DNA of 18,219 nucleotides, from positions 1-18,219 of the forward strand of contig CAYHZL010000055.1 of assembly GCA_964361075.1 (NCBI GenBank), written 5' to 3'. A program made the translations under genes and the position numbers. Shown here one piece after another: positions 7,230 to 14,547 of this stretch (positions within the stretch are counted from its first letter, which is position 1; each line of letters starts with the position of its first letter). The stretch comes from CAYHZL01 sp964361075. GTDB lineage: Bacteria; Bacteroidota; Ignavibacteria; UBA10030; UBA8401. A model generated the notes under the pieces. That model was not told the origin of the DNA. It saw only the letters and a list, made by a program, of their open reading frames with translations, and searched no databases.

Positions 7230-8903
7230 ATGAGCGACAATAAAATTATTTTTTCGATGATCGGCGTCAGCAAAGTGCACAAGCCGAATAAACAAGTTCT
7301 CAAAGATATTTATCTTTCATTTTTTTATGGAGCAAAAATCGGCGTGTTGGGACTTAACGGGTCTGGAAAGAGCACTTTGCTTCGCCTCATTGCCGGCATT
7401 GATACAGATTATATCGGACAAATTACCGCACAAAAAGGAATTACATTCGGCTACCTTCCGCAAGAACCGGAACTTGACGCGACAAAAACTGTAAAAGAAA
7501 TTGTTGAAGAAGGCGTGCAAGAAATTGTGAATCTTGTAAAAGAGTACGAAGCTGTTACCGGAAAATTTGCCGACCCCGATGCAGATTTTGATACACTTCT
7601 TGAACAACAAGGCAACTTGCAAGAAAAAATTGATCAGATGGGTGCGTGGGATATTGACAGTAAACTTGAACAAGCAATGGATGCACTGCGTTGCCCTTCG
7701 GGAGAGACATCGGTTTCTATTCTTTCCGGTGGCGAACGACGCCGCGTTGCGTTGTGCAGACTGATGTTGCAAGCGCCTGATGTGTTACTGCTGGATGAAC
7801 CAACAAACCATCTCGATGCAGAATCTGTTGCGTGGCTCGAACAACATCTCGCACAATACAAAGGCACAGTGCTTGCCGTAACGCATGATAGATATTTTCT
7901 CGATAATGTTGCCGGGTGGATTTTGGAACTTGACCGCGGTGAAGGAATTCCGTTTGAAGGAAATTATTCTTCGTGGCTCGAACAAAAACATAAACGCCTC
8001 GCACTCGAAGAGAAACAAGAATCGAAACGTCAGCGCGTGCTTGCAAAAGAATTGGAATGGGTCCGCATGAATCCGAAGGGACGCCACGCAAAAAGCAAAG
8101 CACGTATTACTTCGTACGAAAAAATGTTTTCCGAGCAAGGCGATAAGCGCGATGAAGAAATTGAAATCTATATTCCGCCCGGACCGCGGCTTGGCGATAT
8201 TGTTATTCGCGCAGAAAAAGTTTCGAAAGCATTCGGCGATAATGTATTGTACGACGATATGAATTTTGATCTTCCTCCCGGCGGCATTATTGGTGTCATC
8301 GGCGCAAACGGCGCGGGTAAAACAACGCTGTTTAAAATGATTACCGGAAAAGAAACTCCGAATGGCGGCACTATTACTATTGGCGATACTGTAAAACTTT
8401 CCTACGTTGACCAATCGCGCCCGCTCGATTCGAATAAAACAATATGGCAGGAAATTTCCGACGGTGATGAATTATTAAAACTTGGCAATCGCGAAATTAA
8501 TTCACGCGCGTATGTTGCAAGATTTAATTTCAGCGGTACCGATCAACAAAAACTTACTTCTCAACTCTCCGGCGGAGAGCGCAATCGCGTTCATCTTGCA
8601 AAAATTTTAAAGGAAGGTGCAAACGTTCTCCTTCTCGATGAGCCGACAAACGATCTTGATGTGAATACACTTCGCGCGTTAGAAGAAGCGCTGACAAACT
8701 TTGCCGGATGTGCTGTGGTTATTTCTCACGACCGTTGGTTCCTCGACCGCATTGCAACACACATTCTTGCATTTGAAGGCGAAAGCAATGTGGTGTGGTT
8801 CGATGGAAATTATTCTGAATATGAAGAAAATAAAAAGAAGCGTCTGGGTATTGCCGCAGACCAGCCGCATCGAATTAAATACAAAAAACTTATACGGGAA
8901 TAA
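7230..8903 (+). CDS. ettA: Energy-dependent translational throttle protein EttA (ABC-F ATPase)
   Basis: The ABC-F protein EttA binds the ribosomal E site and gates the first peptide-bond steps according to ATP/ADP level. The 557-residue length matches the known proteins (about 555). The first ABC domain has GLNGSGKST (41-49), LSGGE (165-169) and LLLDEP (186-191). The EttA-type arm insertion lies at about 95-140. The inter-domain linker is at about 242-322 and is rich in Lys/Arg/Glu. The second ABC domain has GANGAGKTT (358-366), LSGGE (446-450) and LLLDEP (467-472), followed by a basic tail. There are no membrane segments, so it is not a transporter. The frame could be extended to a TTG at 7179, but ATG at 7230 gives the family-typical N-terminus ahead of the SFFYGAKIGVLGLNG core. 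It is followed by a palindromic element that may terminate transcription. Confidence 0.97.
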   Translation: MSDNKIIFSMIGVSKVHKPNKQVLKDIYLSFFYGAKIGVLGLNGSGKSTLLRLIAGIDTDYIGQITAQKGITFGYLPQEPELDATKTVKEIVEEGVQEIVNLVKEYEAVTGKFADPDADFDTLLEQQGNLQEKIDQMGAWDIDSKLEQAMDALRCPSGETSVSILSGGERRRVALCRLMLQAPDVLLLDEPTNHLDAESVAWLEQHLAQYKGTVLAVTHDRYFLDNVAGWILELDRGEGIPFEGNYSSWLEQKHKRLALEEKQESKRQRVLAKELEWVRMNPKGRHAKSKARITSYEKMFSEQGDKRDEEIEIYIPPGPRLGDIVIRAEKVSKAFGDNVLYDDMNFDLPPGGIIGVIGANGAGKTTLFKMITGKETPNGGTITIGDTVKLSYVDQSRPLDSNKTIWQEISDGDELLKLGNREINSRAYVARFNFSGTDQQKLTSQLSGGERNRVHLAKILKEGANVLLLDEPTNDLDVNTLRALEEALTNFAGCAVVISHDRWFLDRIATHILAFEGESNVVWFDGNYSEYEENKKKRLGIAADQPHRIKYKKLIRE

Positions 8904-8938
8904 AAACTTCTCCGACGATGTATCTTTCTTTATTTTTG

Positions 8939-8995
8939 ACCCCCTCTTTAATTCTCCCCCTTGCAAGGGGGAGATGTCCGAAGGACAGAGGGGGT
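8939..8995. repeat. C/G-rich cruciform intergenic repeat (copy 2), possible bidirectional terminator
   Basis: The outer stem ACCCCCTCT (8939-8947) with AGAGGGGGT (8987-8995) encloses two hairpins. One is the 22-bp perfect palindrome at 8953-8974, centred on TTGCAA. The other is TGTCC-GAA-GGACA (8975-8987). This forms a three-way junction or cruciform. It shares CTCCCCCTTGCA with the element at 5743-5820. It lies 36 bp after the ettA stop and before the convergent nuclease gene. Confidence 0.85.
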
Positions 8996-9069
8996 TACTC
9001 TTTCTCATTCTTCAACATCTCAACAATTTGAGTTGTAATCTAACTTTCCAATGAAAACGTTGAAAATGT

Positions 9070-9102
9070 AAAAAAAATGTCTTTGTAACATCGGTTACAA
9101 AG
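9070..9102 (-). terminator. Rho-independent terminator of the OLD-like nuclease gene
   Basis: On the minus strand a perfect 9-bp stem with a 4-base loop, CTTTGTAAC-CGAT-GTTACAAAG (9102-9081), is followed by ACA and eight T residues (9077-9070). A second hairpin, AATAGATATT/AATATCTATT (9103-9130), lies between it and the gene's stop at 9148. Confidence 0.88.
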
Positions 9103-9147
9103 AATAGATATTTATAAAATAATATCTATTCAATTAAGACTAATAGT

Positions 9148-10920
9148 TTAACTATTTCTAAAGGATTCTAATTTAGAAATAAGAATTGATAAATCTTCGG
9201 GTATTTCTTCCGAAGTAAATTCATCTATTATTTTATAATCTGTTATACTAATACCGTATATTTCTTGAATTTTACTTCTTAATGTGCTCAGAATTTCTTT
9301 CCCGGGAATTATTTCCATCCGGATTGATATCTGATTCCATTTCTCGTCGAATTTCTTAATCGTTTCACTATTTATAGTGGAGTTATCGATTCCTGTGCTT
9401 TTAAGATAATCAGATCTCTTTGCAATGTATTGTCCAAGTATTTGACTTTTCATTGGGTTTGTAATTGTTGTCAATATATCTACAATATCTATTGGTGCAG
9501 TACATTTGTTTCCAGTCCGAATTTCTTTATCATGAATAGAATTTCTTAAAACTCTTTGCAATACACCAGGAACAAGTAAGTAATTTTCTATTTCTTTTCT
9601 TGAGTGGATGTGTGCAACAGATACACACTTATTTAGTTCACAAAGTATCTCTTTTATTTCTTCATCACACCAATAGTCACGATCAAAAACTGTAGTAATA
9701 TTTATATTTTCATTTAATGTTGCTTTAAAGCCCCATGCAAAATCTTTAATTTTTTCCCAAGATGAAAAGCCCTTAGATTCAATAGCGGTAACTCCAGAAC
9801 CCAATGACAAATCACTATATTTTAATTTTTTTGCGAATCTCCTAATGATTTTAAAATCATCCATACTTTCTATAAAAAGAATTTTTCTGTTTTTAGCTAA
9901 TTGAGTCAAAGTAATATTTTGAAAAGATCCTATTTTATATAAAACAGATTGTACTTCTTTAATATCTTTAAGTCTTTTTGCTGATGAAGAATCTTTATCT
10001 ATTAACAGTATTTCACTAGCATCTGATTCACTTAGAATTTCCGTAGAATGAGTTGCGATTAAAACATCAATTCCTAAATCTCTTAAAAAATTTATAAGTT
10101 GTCTTTGAACTTCTGGATGCAGGTAAATCTCTGGTTCATCAATCACAATTAAACTTTTATCTTTTGCCCGTGATATATGGGTTAATAATTGACACCATAT
10201 TTGGAATCCAAATCCTGCCCAAAATAATTCTCTTGGAATCCTATTTTCCTTACAAAACATAACTAGTTTGGAATCCTTTGGATCAGATTTATAGGGTCGT
10301 TCAATTTCTATTCCCTTCCATGTATCTTTAATCAATTGTGCAAAATTATCAAAGTCATCAGGAAAATACTTCCAATAGTTTCTAAAATGCCGTGATGCCC
10401 TATGAGTAGACACTCCATTCTTTACCGTTTCTATTGTTACTTCTTCTTCTTCATGCTCTACCGGGCCCATAACAGGGACAATGACATTCTCGATTGGAAA
10501 TTCTGATTTAAACTTCGCCGGTGTTCTAATTACTCCCAATTTATCGGATGTTGCAACAAATATGCAGCCACCTCCTTTAGGAAAGTATATGGTCATTTTA
10601 TTTTTATTTGTTAAATAAAAAGTAACGCTTGTGTCCTCATCAGCATAATTTGTGTGAATATTTTCCAAAGATACGGGAATTATTTCGGCAGATAATTCAT
10701 ATCCCAAAAATTGTTTGTCAGAAGTTTCAATGAATGAACTTGATCTCGACCTCGCTTTCCGAATAGCAATATCTAAAATTCTAAACGCGCCAATAATAGT
10801 TGATTTGCCACAGTTATTTGGACCAACAAGAATATTCATTTGCTGAAAACTCACAGAAAATGATTTAAAGGCTTTATAGTTTATGAATGTAACATGAGAT
10901 ATTCTTATTTGATTAGACAT
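9148..10920 (-). CDS. OLD-family-like AAA ATPase with C-terminal Toprim domain (putative defence nuclease)
   Basis: This 590-residue protein combines an SMC/ABC-type ATPase with a Toprim domain, as in OLD (overcoming lysogenization defect) nucleases. ATPase: Walker A GPNNCGKST (33-41), a signature-like ELFWAGFGFQ (231-240), Walker B LIVIDEPEIYLHP (257-269) and the switch His in ATHS (289-292). Toprim: ILFIESMDD (347-355) holds the acidic Glu E351, with Ser where Gly is usual. The DxD is DRD at 413-415. RKEIENYLL (441-449) is typical of Toprims in this group. Known members cleave or nick nucleic acid, and several act in phage defence (class 1 OLD, Gabija GajA; PARIS pairs a related ATPase and Toprim). 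No UvrD-like helicase or second effector gene is adjacent, so it is a stand-alone class 1-like form. Base composition is visibly more AT-rich than neighbours (about 25-30% GC in sampled lines versus 40-45%), suggesting transfer. Start ATG at 10920 precedes the expected beta-strand; no clear ribosome binding site. Confidence 0.9.
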   Translation of the reverse strand: MSNQIRISHVTFINYKAFKSFSVSFQQMNILVGPNNCGKSTIIGAFRILDIAIRKARSRSSSFIETSDKQFLGYELSAEIIPVSLENIHTNYADEDTSVTFYLTNKNKMTIYFPKGGGCIFVATSDKLGVIRTPAKFKSEFPIENVIVPVMGPVEHEEEEVTIETVKNGVSTHRASRHFRNYWKYFPDDFDNFAQLIKDTWKGIEIERPYKSDPKDSKLVMFCKENRIPRELFWAGFGFQIWCQLLTHISRAKDKSLIVIDEPEIYLHPEVQRQLINFLRDLGIDVLIATHSTEILSESDASEILLIDKDSSSAKRLKDIKEVQSVLYKIGSFQNITLTQLAKNRKILFIESMDDFKIIRRFAKKLKYSDLSLGSGVTAIESKGFSSWEKIKDFAWGFKATLNENINITTVFDRDYWCDEEIKEILCELNKCVSVAHIHSRKEIENYLLVPGVLQRVLRNSIHDKEIRTGNKCTAPIDIVDILTTITNPMKSQILGQYIAKRSDYLKSTGIDNSTINSETIKKFDEKWNQISIRMEIIPGKEILSTLRSKIQEIYGISITDYKIIDEFTSEEIPEDLSILISKLESFRNS

Positions 10921-10941
10921 AACGGAAAACAGTTTATATTT

Positions 10942-10982
10942 AAAAAAAATTAAAGCCTCAGATCAATCCTTCTTGTGGCTTT
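10942..10982 (-). terminator. Terminator-like hairpin upstream of the nuclease gene
   Basis: On the minus strand AAAGCC (10982-10977) pairs with GGCTTT (10957-10952) across a 19-base loop. It is followed by AA and a run of eight T (10949-10942). Placed 22 bp before the nuclease ATG, it could end a transcript coming from the non-coding block at 11270-11466, or attenuate the nuclease gene. The short stem and large loop make this uncertain. Confidence 0.35.
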
Positions 10983-11265
10983 ATTGAATTTCTATTAAAG
11001 ACATTCGAAATGGAAAGACCCGCTGAATCCTGTTGCGGACAAGTTACTCAGCACTCGATGGAAATGCAAGCAAAGAACAGCATTGCACCACACGGGAAAT
11101 ATTTATAGTGTAGATTGGGAAGGATTTTTATGTATGAATCTATCCCAACACTCAAAAACACTGTAATTTCATCATCTACACAAATGCACTTCCCTTTCGT
11201 GGCTCTCCAATCGTGTTGAAGCATTCCCCTGCTTGAAATTTTGATTCCCTCGTTTTGCTCTATCT
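10983..11265. other. Non-coding stretch with a long hairpin, no gene recognised
   Basis: Only very short frames exist (a 32-codon one from 11010 and a 29-codon one from 11130), neither resembling a known protein. AGTGT-TTGGGA (11107-11120, 3-base bulge) pairs with TCCCAACACT (11143-11152). The stretch is AT-rich compared with the GC-rich block next to it. Confidence 0.5.
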
Positions 11266-11269
11266 TTTT

Positions 11270-11466
11270 CTAATTCGCTTCGGGAACTCCCCAACCGTAC
11301 CTGTTGCCCTTACCCTGTGCTGTCGGGGAATTCCGCGAGCTAACTGGGGTTCCCCCATTCACTTGTAAACTCCCCCCCTTCGCATTCGGAGAAGTGCACA
11401 AGCCTACCGGAAATCCCCTCAACCAAACCATAATCATCTGCGAAGAGAGATAAAAAAGCAGATGAT
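11270..11466 (-). ncRNA. Candidate structured RNA or mobile-element remnant
   Basis: This block is conspicuously GC-rich for the window and dense in hairpins. ATCATCTGC/GCAGATGAT (11433-11441 with 11458-11466) has a 9-bp stem. CTTGT/ACAAG (11362-11366 with 11398-11402) encloses CTCC/GGAG (11370-11373 with 11388-11391). GGGGAA/TTCCCC (11325-11330 with 11350-11355) is a third. A 78-codon minus-strand frame crosses it, but its translation is Gly/Asn/Ser/Pro-rich and unlike a folded protein. The strand is uncertain; minus is chosen because most unpaired purine-rich segments are on that strand and a terminator-like hairpin follows at 10942. A stand-alone HEARO/omega-RNA-like or group II intron-derived RNA is possible, but I cannot recognise a family from sequence alone. 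Confidence 0.25.
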
Positions 11467-11491
11467 CATTCGCCTTGGTGTATTTCTCCAC

Positions 11492-11520
11492 TTGACTTTT
11501 TAACACGCTCTCTGTATCAT
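11492..11520 (+). promoter_or_regulatory. Sigma70-like promoter of the small membrane protein gene
   Basis: TTGACT (11492-11497) and TATCAT (11515-11520) are separated by exactly 17 bases. The expected transcript start near 11527 leaves about 50 bases of leader before the ATG at 11577. Confidence 0.5.
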
Positions 11521-11565
11521 TGCACCGTCAGGGAAACACCAATTGTTTTTTTACTCTCACAACAT

Positions 11566-11572
11566 AAGGAGG
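11566..11572 (+). promoter_or_regulatory. Strong Shine-Dalgarno site
   Basis: AAGGAGG ends four bases before the ATG at 11577 and fixes that start. It also shows that at least some genes of this organism use canonical ribosome binding sites. Confidence 0.75.
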
Positions 11573-11576
11573 CGGT

Positions 11577-11993
11577 ATGAAAAAAGTGTTGATCGGATCT
11601 ATCGCAGTTTTTCTCACCCTCGAAGTATTAGACATAATTATCCACGGCGTAATTTTAATGAATACGTACGCCGCAATGCATGACGTCTGGCGCACGGACA
11701 TGATGCAGAAGATGTGGATTATGCATCCCGTAAAAATGGTCGTAGCATTTTTCTTTTCACTTATTTTTTCTAAGGGATATGAGGGAAAAGGAATTATGGA
11801 AGGTGTGCGCTATGGATTTTATTTTGGAATGATTATGAGCTGTTCATTCGCATTCAATTCTTATGCTTCGTATGCAATTCCGTACGGACTCGCGCTGAAA
11901 TGGTTCGTGTTCGCTCTGATTGAATATCTTCTCGCCGGAGTTGTGCTTGCAATGGTGTTCGGACAAAAGAAAGAAACTGTCCCTCAAAAATAA
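11577..11993 (+). CDS. Small four-helix membrane protein of unknown function
   Basis: The 138-residue protein is almost entirely hydrophobic, with likely membrane helices at about 5-27, 50-65, 77-95 and 108-128. Short loops carry the only polar motifs: WRTDMMQKMW (39-48), KGYEGKGIMEGVRYGFYFG (66-84, between helices 2 and 3) and a basic C-terminal tail. I recall similar uncharacterised membrane proteins with a KGYEGKG loop in related environmental bacteria, but no function is known to me. It has its own promoter and strong ribosome binding site and stands alone, convergent with the glycosidase operon. No signal peptide cleavage site is evident; the first helix is probably retained. Confidence 0.85.
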   Translation: MKKVLIGSIAVFLTLEVLDIIIHGVILMNTYAAMHDVWRTDMMQKMWIMHPVKMVVAFFFSLIFSKGYEGKGIMEGVRYGFYFGMIMSCSFAFNSYASYAIPYGLALKWFVFALIEYLLAGVVLAMVFGQKKETVPQK

Positions 11994-12001
11994 ATTTTTT
12001 C

Positions 12002-12101
12002 ACCGCAAAGGCACAAAGGCGCAAAGGAAAAAATAAAAAAATGATAATAAATATTCTAAAGATAATCTCTTTGGAATTTTGCGTCTTAGCGACTTTGCGG
12101 T
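12002..12101. repeat. Degenerate palindromic repeat, ACCGCAAAG family
   Basis: The arms ACCGCAAAG (12002-12010) and CTTTGCGGT (12093-12101) are perfectly complementary, enclosing partly complementary GGCGCAAAGG and TTTTGCGTC stretches around an AT-rich centre. It lies between two convergent genes and may contribute to ending transcription from either side. Confidence 0.65.
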
Positions 12102-12131
12102 ATTTGTTTTAATTTTTTAGAAATAAATTTT

Positions 12132-12945
12132 TTATTCCCATGGAATAATTCTGTGAACAGTACCATGCAATGAAGTTTTTTCTTCGAACTGCATCATCAA
12201 ATAAAATCCTCTTTCCCCTAAAATATTTTTTTGAAAATCCATTGACCGTCGTTCACACTCGGAAAATTCCGCGCCTTTCGTCGGATTAAATTCAAAATTG
12301 CGCTGCTCTATTTGGTACCACACTGCACCAATGGTCAACGCGAAGACAATCATTGTTTTCATCAACGCTAATCGTTGTATGCCGAACACAATAGCCATAT
12401 TGATAAGCACGCAGAGCATAAACAACAGCATCAAATCGAAGTTATGATTCCACCAAATTTTTCCCGCGCCGCCAAATGCCTCTGTGCTGGGCCAAAGTAA
12501 TCGTATGCCGCCGGTAATACCTGGCGGTGTCGGCAGATCGCCGATGAGATGCGCTATTCCTCCGAAGAAAAATGTAAGATAAGGTATTTTATAGCGAGAG
12601 AAAAAACTTTTCATCGAAGAGCGTGCGAACAAGAGAGAAAAGAAATACGCAATGAAAAAAGTTAACACGGAAGCAGACGTTACTCCTGCAACCGAATGAA
12701 AAAAATAATGATGCGAATAACCAATGCGCTCCGGAATATATTTCTCTTCCTGATTCGTGTAAGCGCAAGAACGCGCCGATTGTTGTATCAAAATCTTTGT
12801 GCAGAGTCAGCGTATCAATATCCGGCAAAATGGCGCCAACAGCTCCCGCAAAAAATGTTGCCGGCATTTGCCATTTCGATTTTAATTGCGACGATGCAAC
12901 ACTTGCCACAGCAATGCCGGAAATAATATGTGAGTAATAATCCAT
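12132..12945 (-). pseudogene. YdjM/DUF457-family membrane protein, frameshifted by one base
   Basis: Two overlapping frames together give one YdjM/DUF457-type protein (predicted inner-membrane metal-dependent hydrolase) of about 270 residues. The first frame runs from ATG 12945 and supplies residues 1-75: MDYYSHIISG with the N-terminal His, PDID at 41-44, ending SGAHW. The second frame resumes at YSHHYFFHS, followed by helices, HLIGDLPTPPGI with the conserved His and Asp (about 132 and 136), LLWPS and further helices. Removing one T at 12720 (in the TT of TGGTTAT) joins the frames exactly where family members read W-Y-S-H-H. It starts 2 bp after the stop of the upstream glycosidase gene and is the last gene of the operon. 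It is either a real inactivating mutation or a sequence error. No slippery heptamer is seen, so programmed frameshifting is unlikely. Confidence 0.85.
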
Positions 12946-12947
12946 TG

Positions 12948-14513
12948 TTATTTCACTTCAAGCACTTGTCGTCCTGCTTGAACAGTAAAAACTTTTTTTG
13001 CTCTCCATTGTGAAGTAACCACCAGCTCGAATGGTTTATTTGCAATAACATGAATTTCCACCGGACTTCCAACGCTTTCACGCTTTTGACAAATCACTGT
13101 TGCAATAATTTCGCCGAATCGTAATTGTTCAATGCCGTGTCTGTCTATACGATTGATATTCCAAATTAATTTATTGTGAGCACCATCCGGATGTAAGCCG
13201 AGAACATTCTCAATCAACAATTCAATCGGTCCGCAACCTGTCCAGCCGACAAAATCTTTTTGCGATGGATTTCCTCTCATCACCAGATCTGGAGAATAAT
13301 TTTCCCACAACGTTCCTGTTTTTTTATAGACTGCACATACACCATCGAGATACTTTTCTGTTGCTGTGGTTGCAAATTCATTGAATGAAGTTTCCGTTGA
13401 ATTATCAAACTCGTGTGCGAACTGTTCCAGCCCTTTAATGATCATCACATTAGTCGGTGCCCACACGGCACCAAGCCAATATTGTCCATCGGATTTATAT
13501 TCTTTTTCATTTGCAGCAAGCGAAGGAAATGGAATCGGTCGCCAAAACGAATGTGGATCTTTCAGATGGGCAAGCAATCGCATCGCTTGCTTTTCATTTG
13601 CAACACCTGCAAGCATGGTCCAGAACCCACCGACACTTTGTAGTTTTTGCTGAACTCCAATATCATCAACGTTGTAATAAAATCCGTCCTCTTCATTCCA
13701 CATATATTGATTGATACGTTGTGTAATCTCGTTTGCCTGTACTTCAAATTTTTTCGCTTCATCTGTTTGCTGAATCTCCCGACACATAAAAGAAAGATTG
13801 CGATACATCAACACCATTTGCGAAGACATATCCACCCAACCGGAACCTTGCAATGGCAGATTATCCATTCCGGAACCAAGCCCGGTATTCCAAAATAAAT
13901 TGTATTTTGTATTTTCTTTTCTGCGATTTTTTTCCAACCACTCTGCATTTTTTTTTATCACAGGAAGAACTGCGGCGAAACGAGATTTATCGCCGGTAAC
14001 TTTGTATGATTCAACTTCTGCCCACGCAAAAAGAGGCGGATTAACTGTGTGTTCTCGACCGATATACACAAAATCTTTTCCATCGGCTTCTTGAATCTCG
14101 CGACAGATGTAGCCATTCTCATATTGGCGGCAATAAAAATTATCAAGTGATTGAACTGCCGGAAAGATTGAATGACCGTACCGCGCGAACATCAGCATGA
14201 AAATCGTATCCCACTGAAACACACTCGGTGAAAATGCTTCATCAATATAATTGGAAACAAATGGCGAACCTTCCGGCGGATGCTTAAAATGATCGAATGC
14301 CAGCGACCACGCTCTCCAATACAATTCTACGTACTCGGGATTATTTTCAAGAATTGGTGAAGGAAGTTTGATTCTGTTTTCTTTGAATGTGGGAATAGGT
14401 GCTTCCGTGTATTTCTTTTTAGAAAAATAACTGCCGCGATTACCGGAGTCTTCATATTGTGCGAATACCAATTGTATTGCAATACAAAGAAAGAAAAATA
14501 TTTTTGTTTTCAT
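12948..14513 (-). CDS. Secreted (alpha/alpha)6-barrel glycoside hydrolase, GH37/GH63-like
   Basis: This 521-residue protein has a signal peptide (residues 1-19, ending LVFAQ). The rest resembles the trehalase/GH63/mannosylglycerate-hydrolase barrel. Motifs: FQWDTIFMLMF (99-109), GLGSGMDNLP (211-220, with the likely general acid D216), GWVDMSSQM (225-233), DGQYWLGAVWAPTN (342-355) and TGTLWENYSPD (399-409, with the likely catalytic base E404). By family it should invert an alpha-glucosidic or related linkage; the exact substrate cannot be read. It is the fourth gene of the operon, 34 bp after the GH5 gene and 2 bp before the DUF457 gene, so co-transcription is likely. The C-terminal about 70 residues form a beta-rich tail. 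The ATG at 14513 is set by the signal peptide; no Shine-Dalgarno site is seen. Confidence 0.88.
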   Translation of the reverse strand: MKTKIFFFLCIAIQLVFAQYEDSGNRGSYFSKKKYTEAPIPTFKENRIKLPSPILENNPEYVELYWRAWSLAFDHFKHPPEGSPFVSNYIDEAFSPSVFQWDTIFMLMFARYGHSIFPAVQSLDNFYCRQYENGYICREIQEADGKDFVYIGREHTVNPPLFAWAEVESYKVTGDKSRFAAVLPVIKKNAEWLEKNRRKENTKYNLFWNTGLGSGMDNLPLQGSGWVDMSSQMVLMYRNLSFMCREIQQTDEAKKFEVQANEITQRINQYMWNEEDGFYYNVDDIGVQQKLQSVGGFWTMLAGVANEKQAMRLLAHLKDPHSFWRPIPFPSLAANEKEYKSDGQYWLGAVWAPTNVMIIKGLEQFAHEFDNSTETSFNEFATTATEKYLDGVCAVYKKTGTLWENYSPDLVMRGNPSQKDFVGWTGCGPIELLIENVLGLHPDGAHNKLIWNINRIDRHGIEQLRFGEIIATVICQKRESVGSPVEIHVIANKPFELVVTSQWRAKKVFTVQAGRQVLEVK

Positions 14514-14547
14514 AGGAAGTAAATATAAATAACTTGTGAGCCAATCT

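Noticed and set aside
11130..11219. 29-codon plus-strand frame starting after AAGGATTTTT
   Set aside because: It lies within a hairpin, is very short and shows no recognisable features.
11270..11506. 78-codon minus-strand frame across the GC-rich block
   Set aside because: Its product is low-complexity Gly/Asn/Ser/Pro-rich in the second half, has no family resemblance or ribosome binding site, and the DNA is better explained by hairpin structure.
10920..11576. Retron
   Set aside because: There is no reverse transcriptase gene in the window, so the structured block cannot be assigned to a retron.
12700..12730. Programmed ribosomal frameshift in the DUF457 gene
   Set aside because: No slippery heptamer or downstream stimulatory structure is evident at TGGTTAT; a simple indel is more likely.
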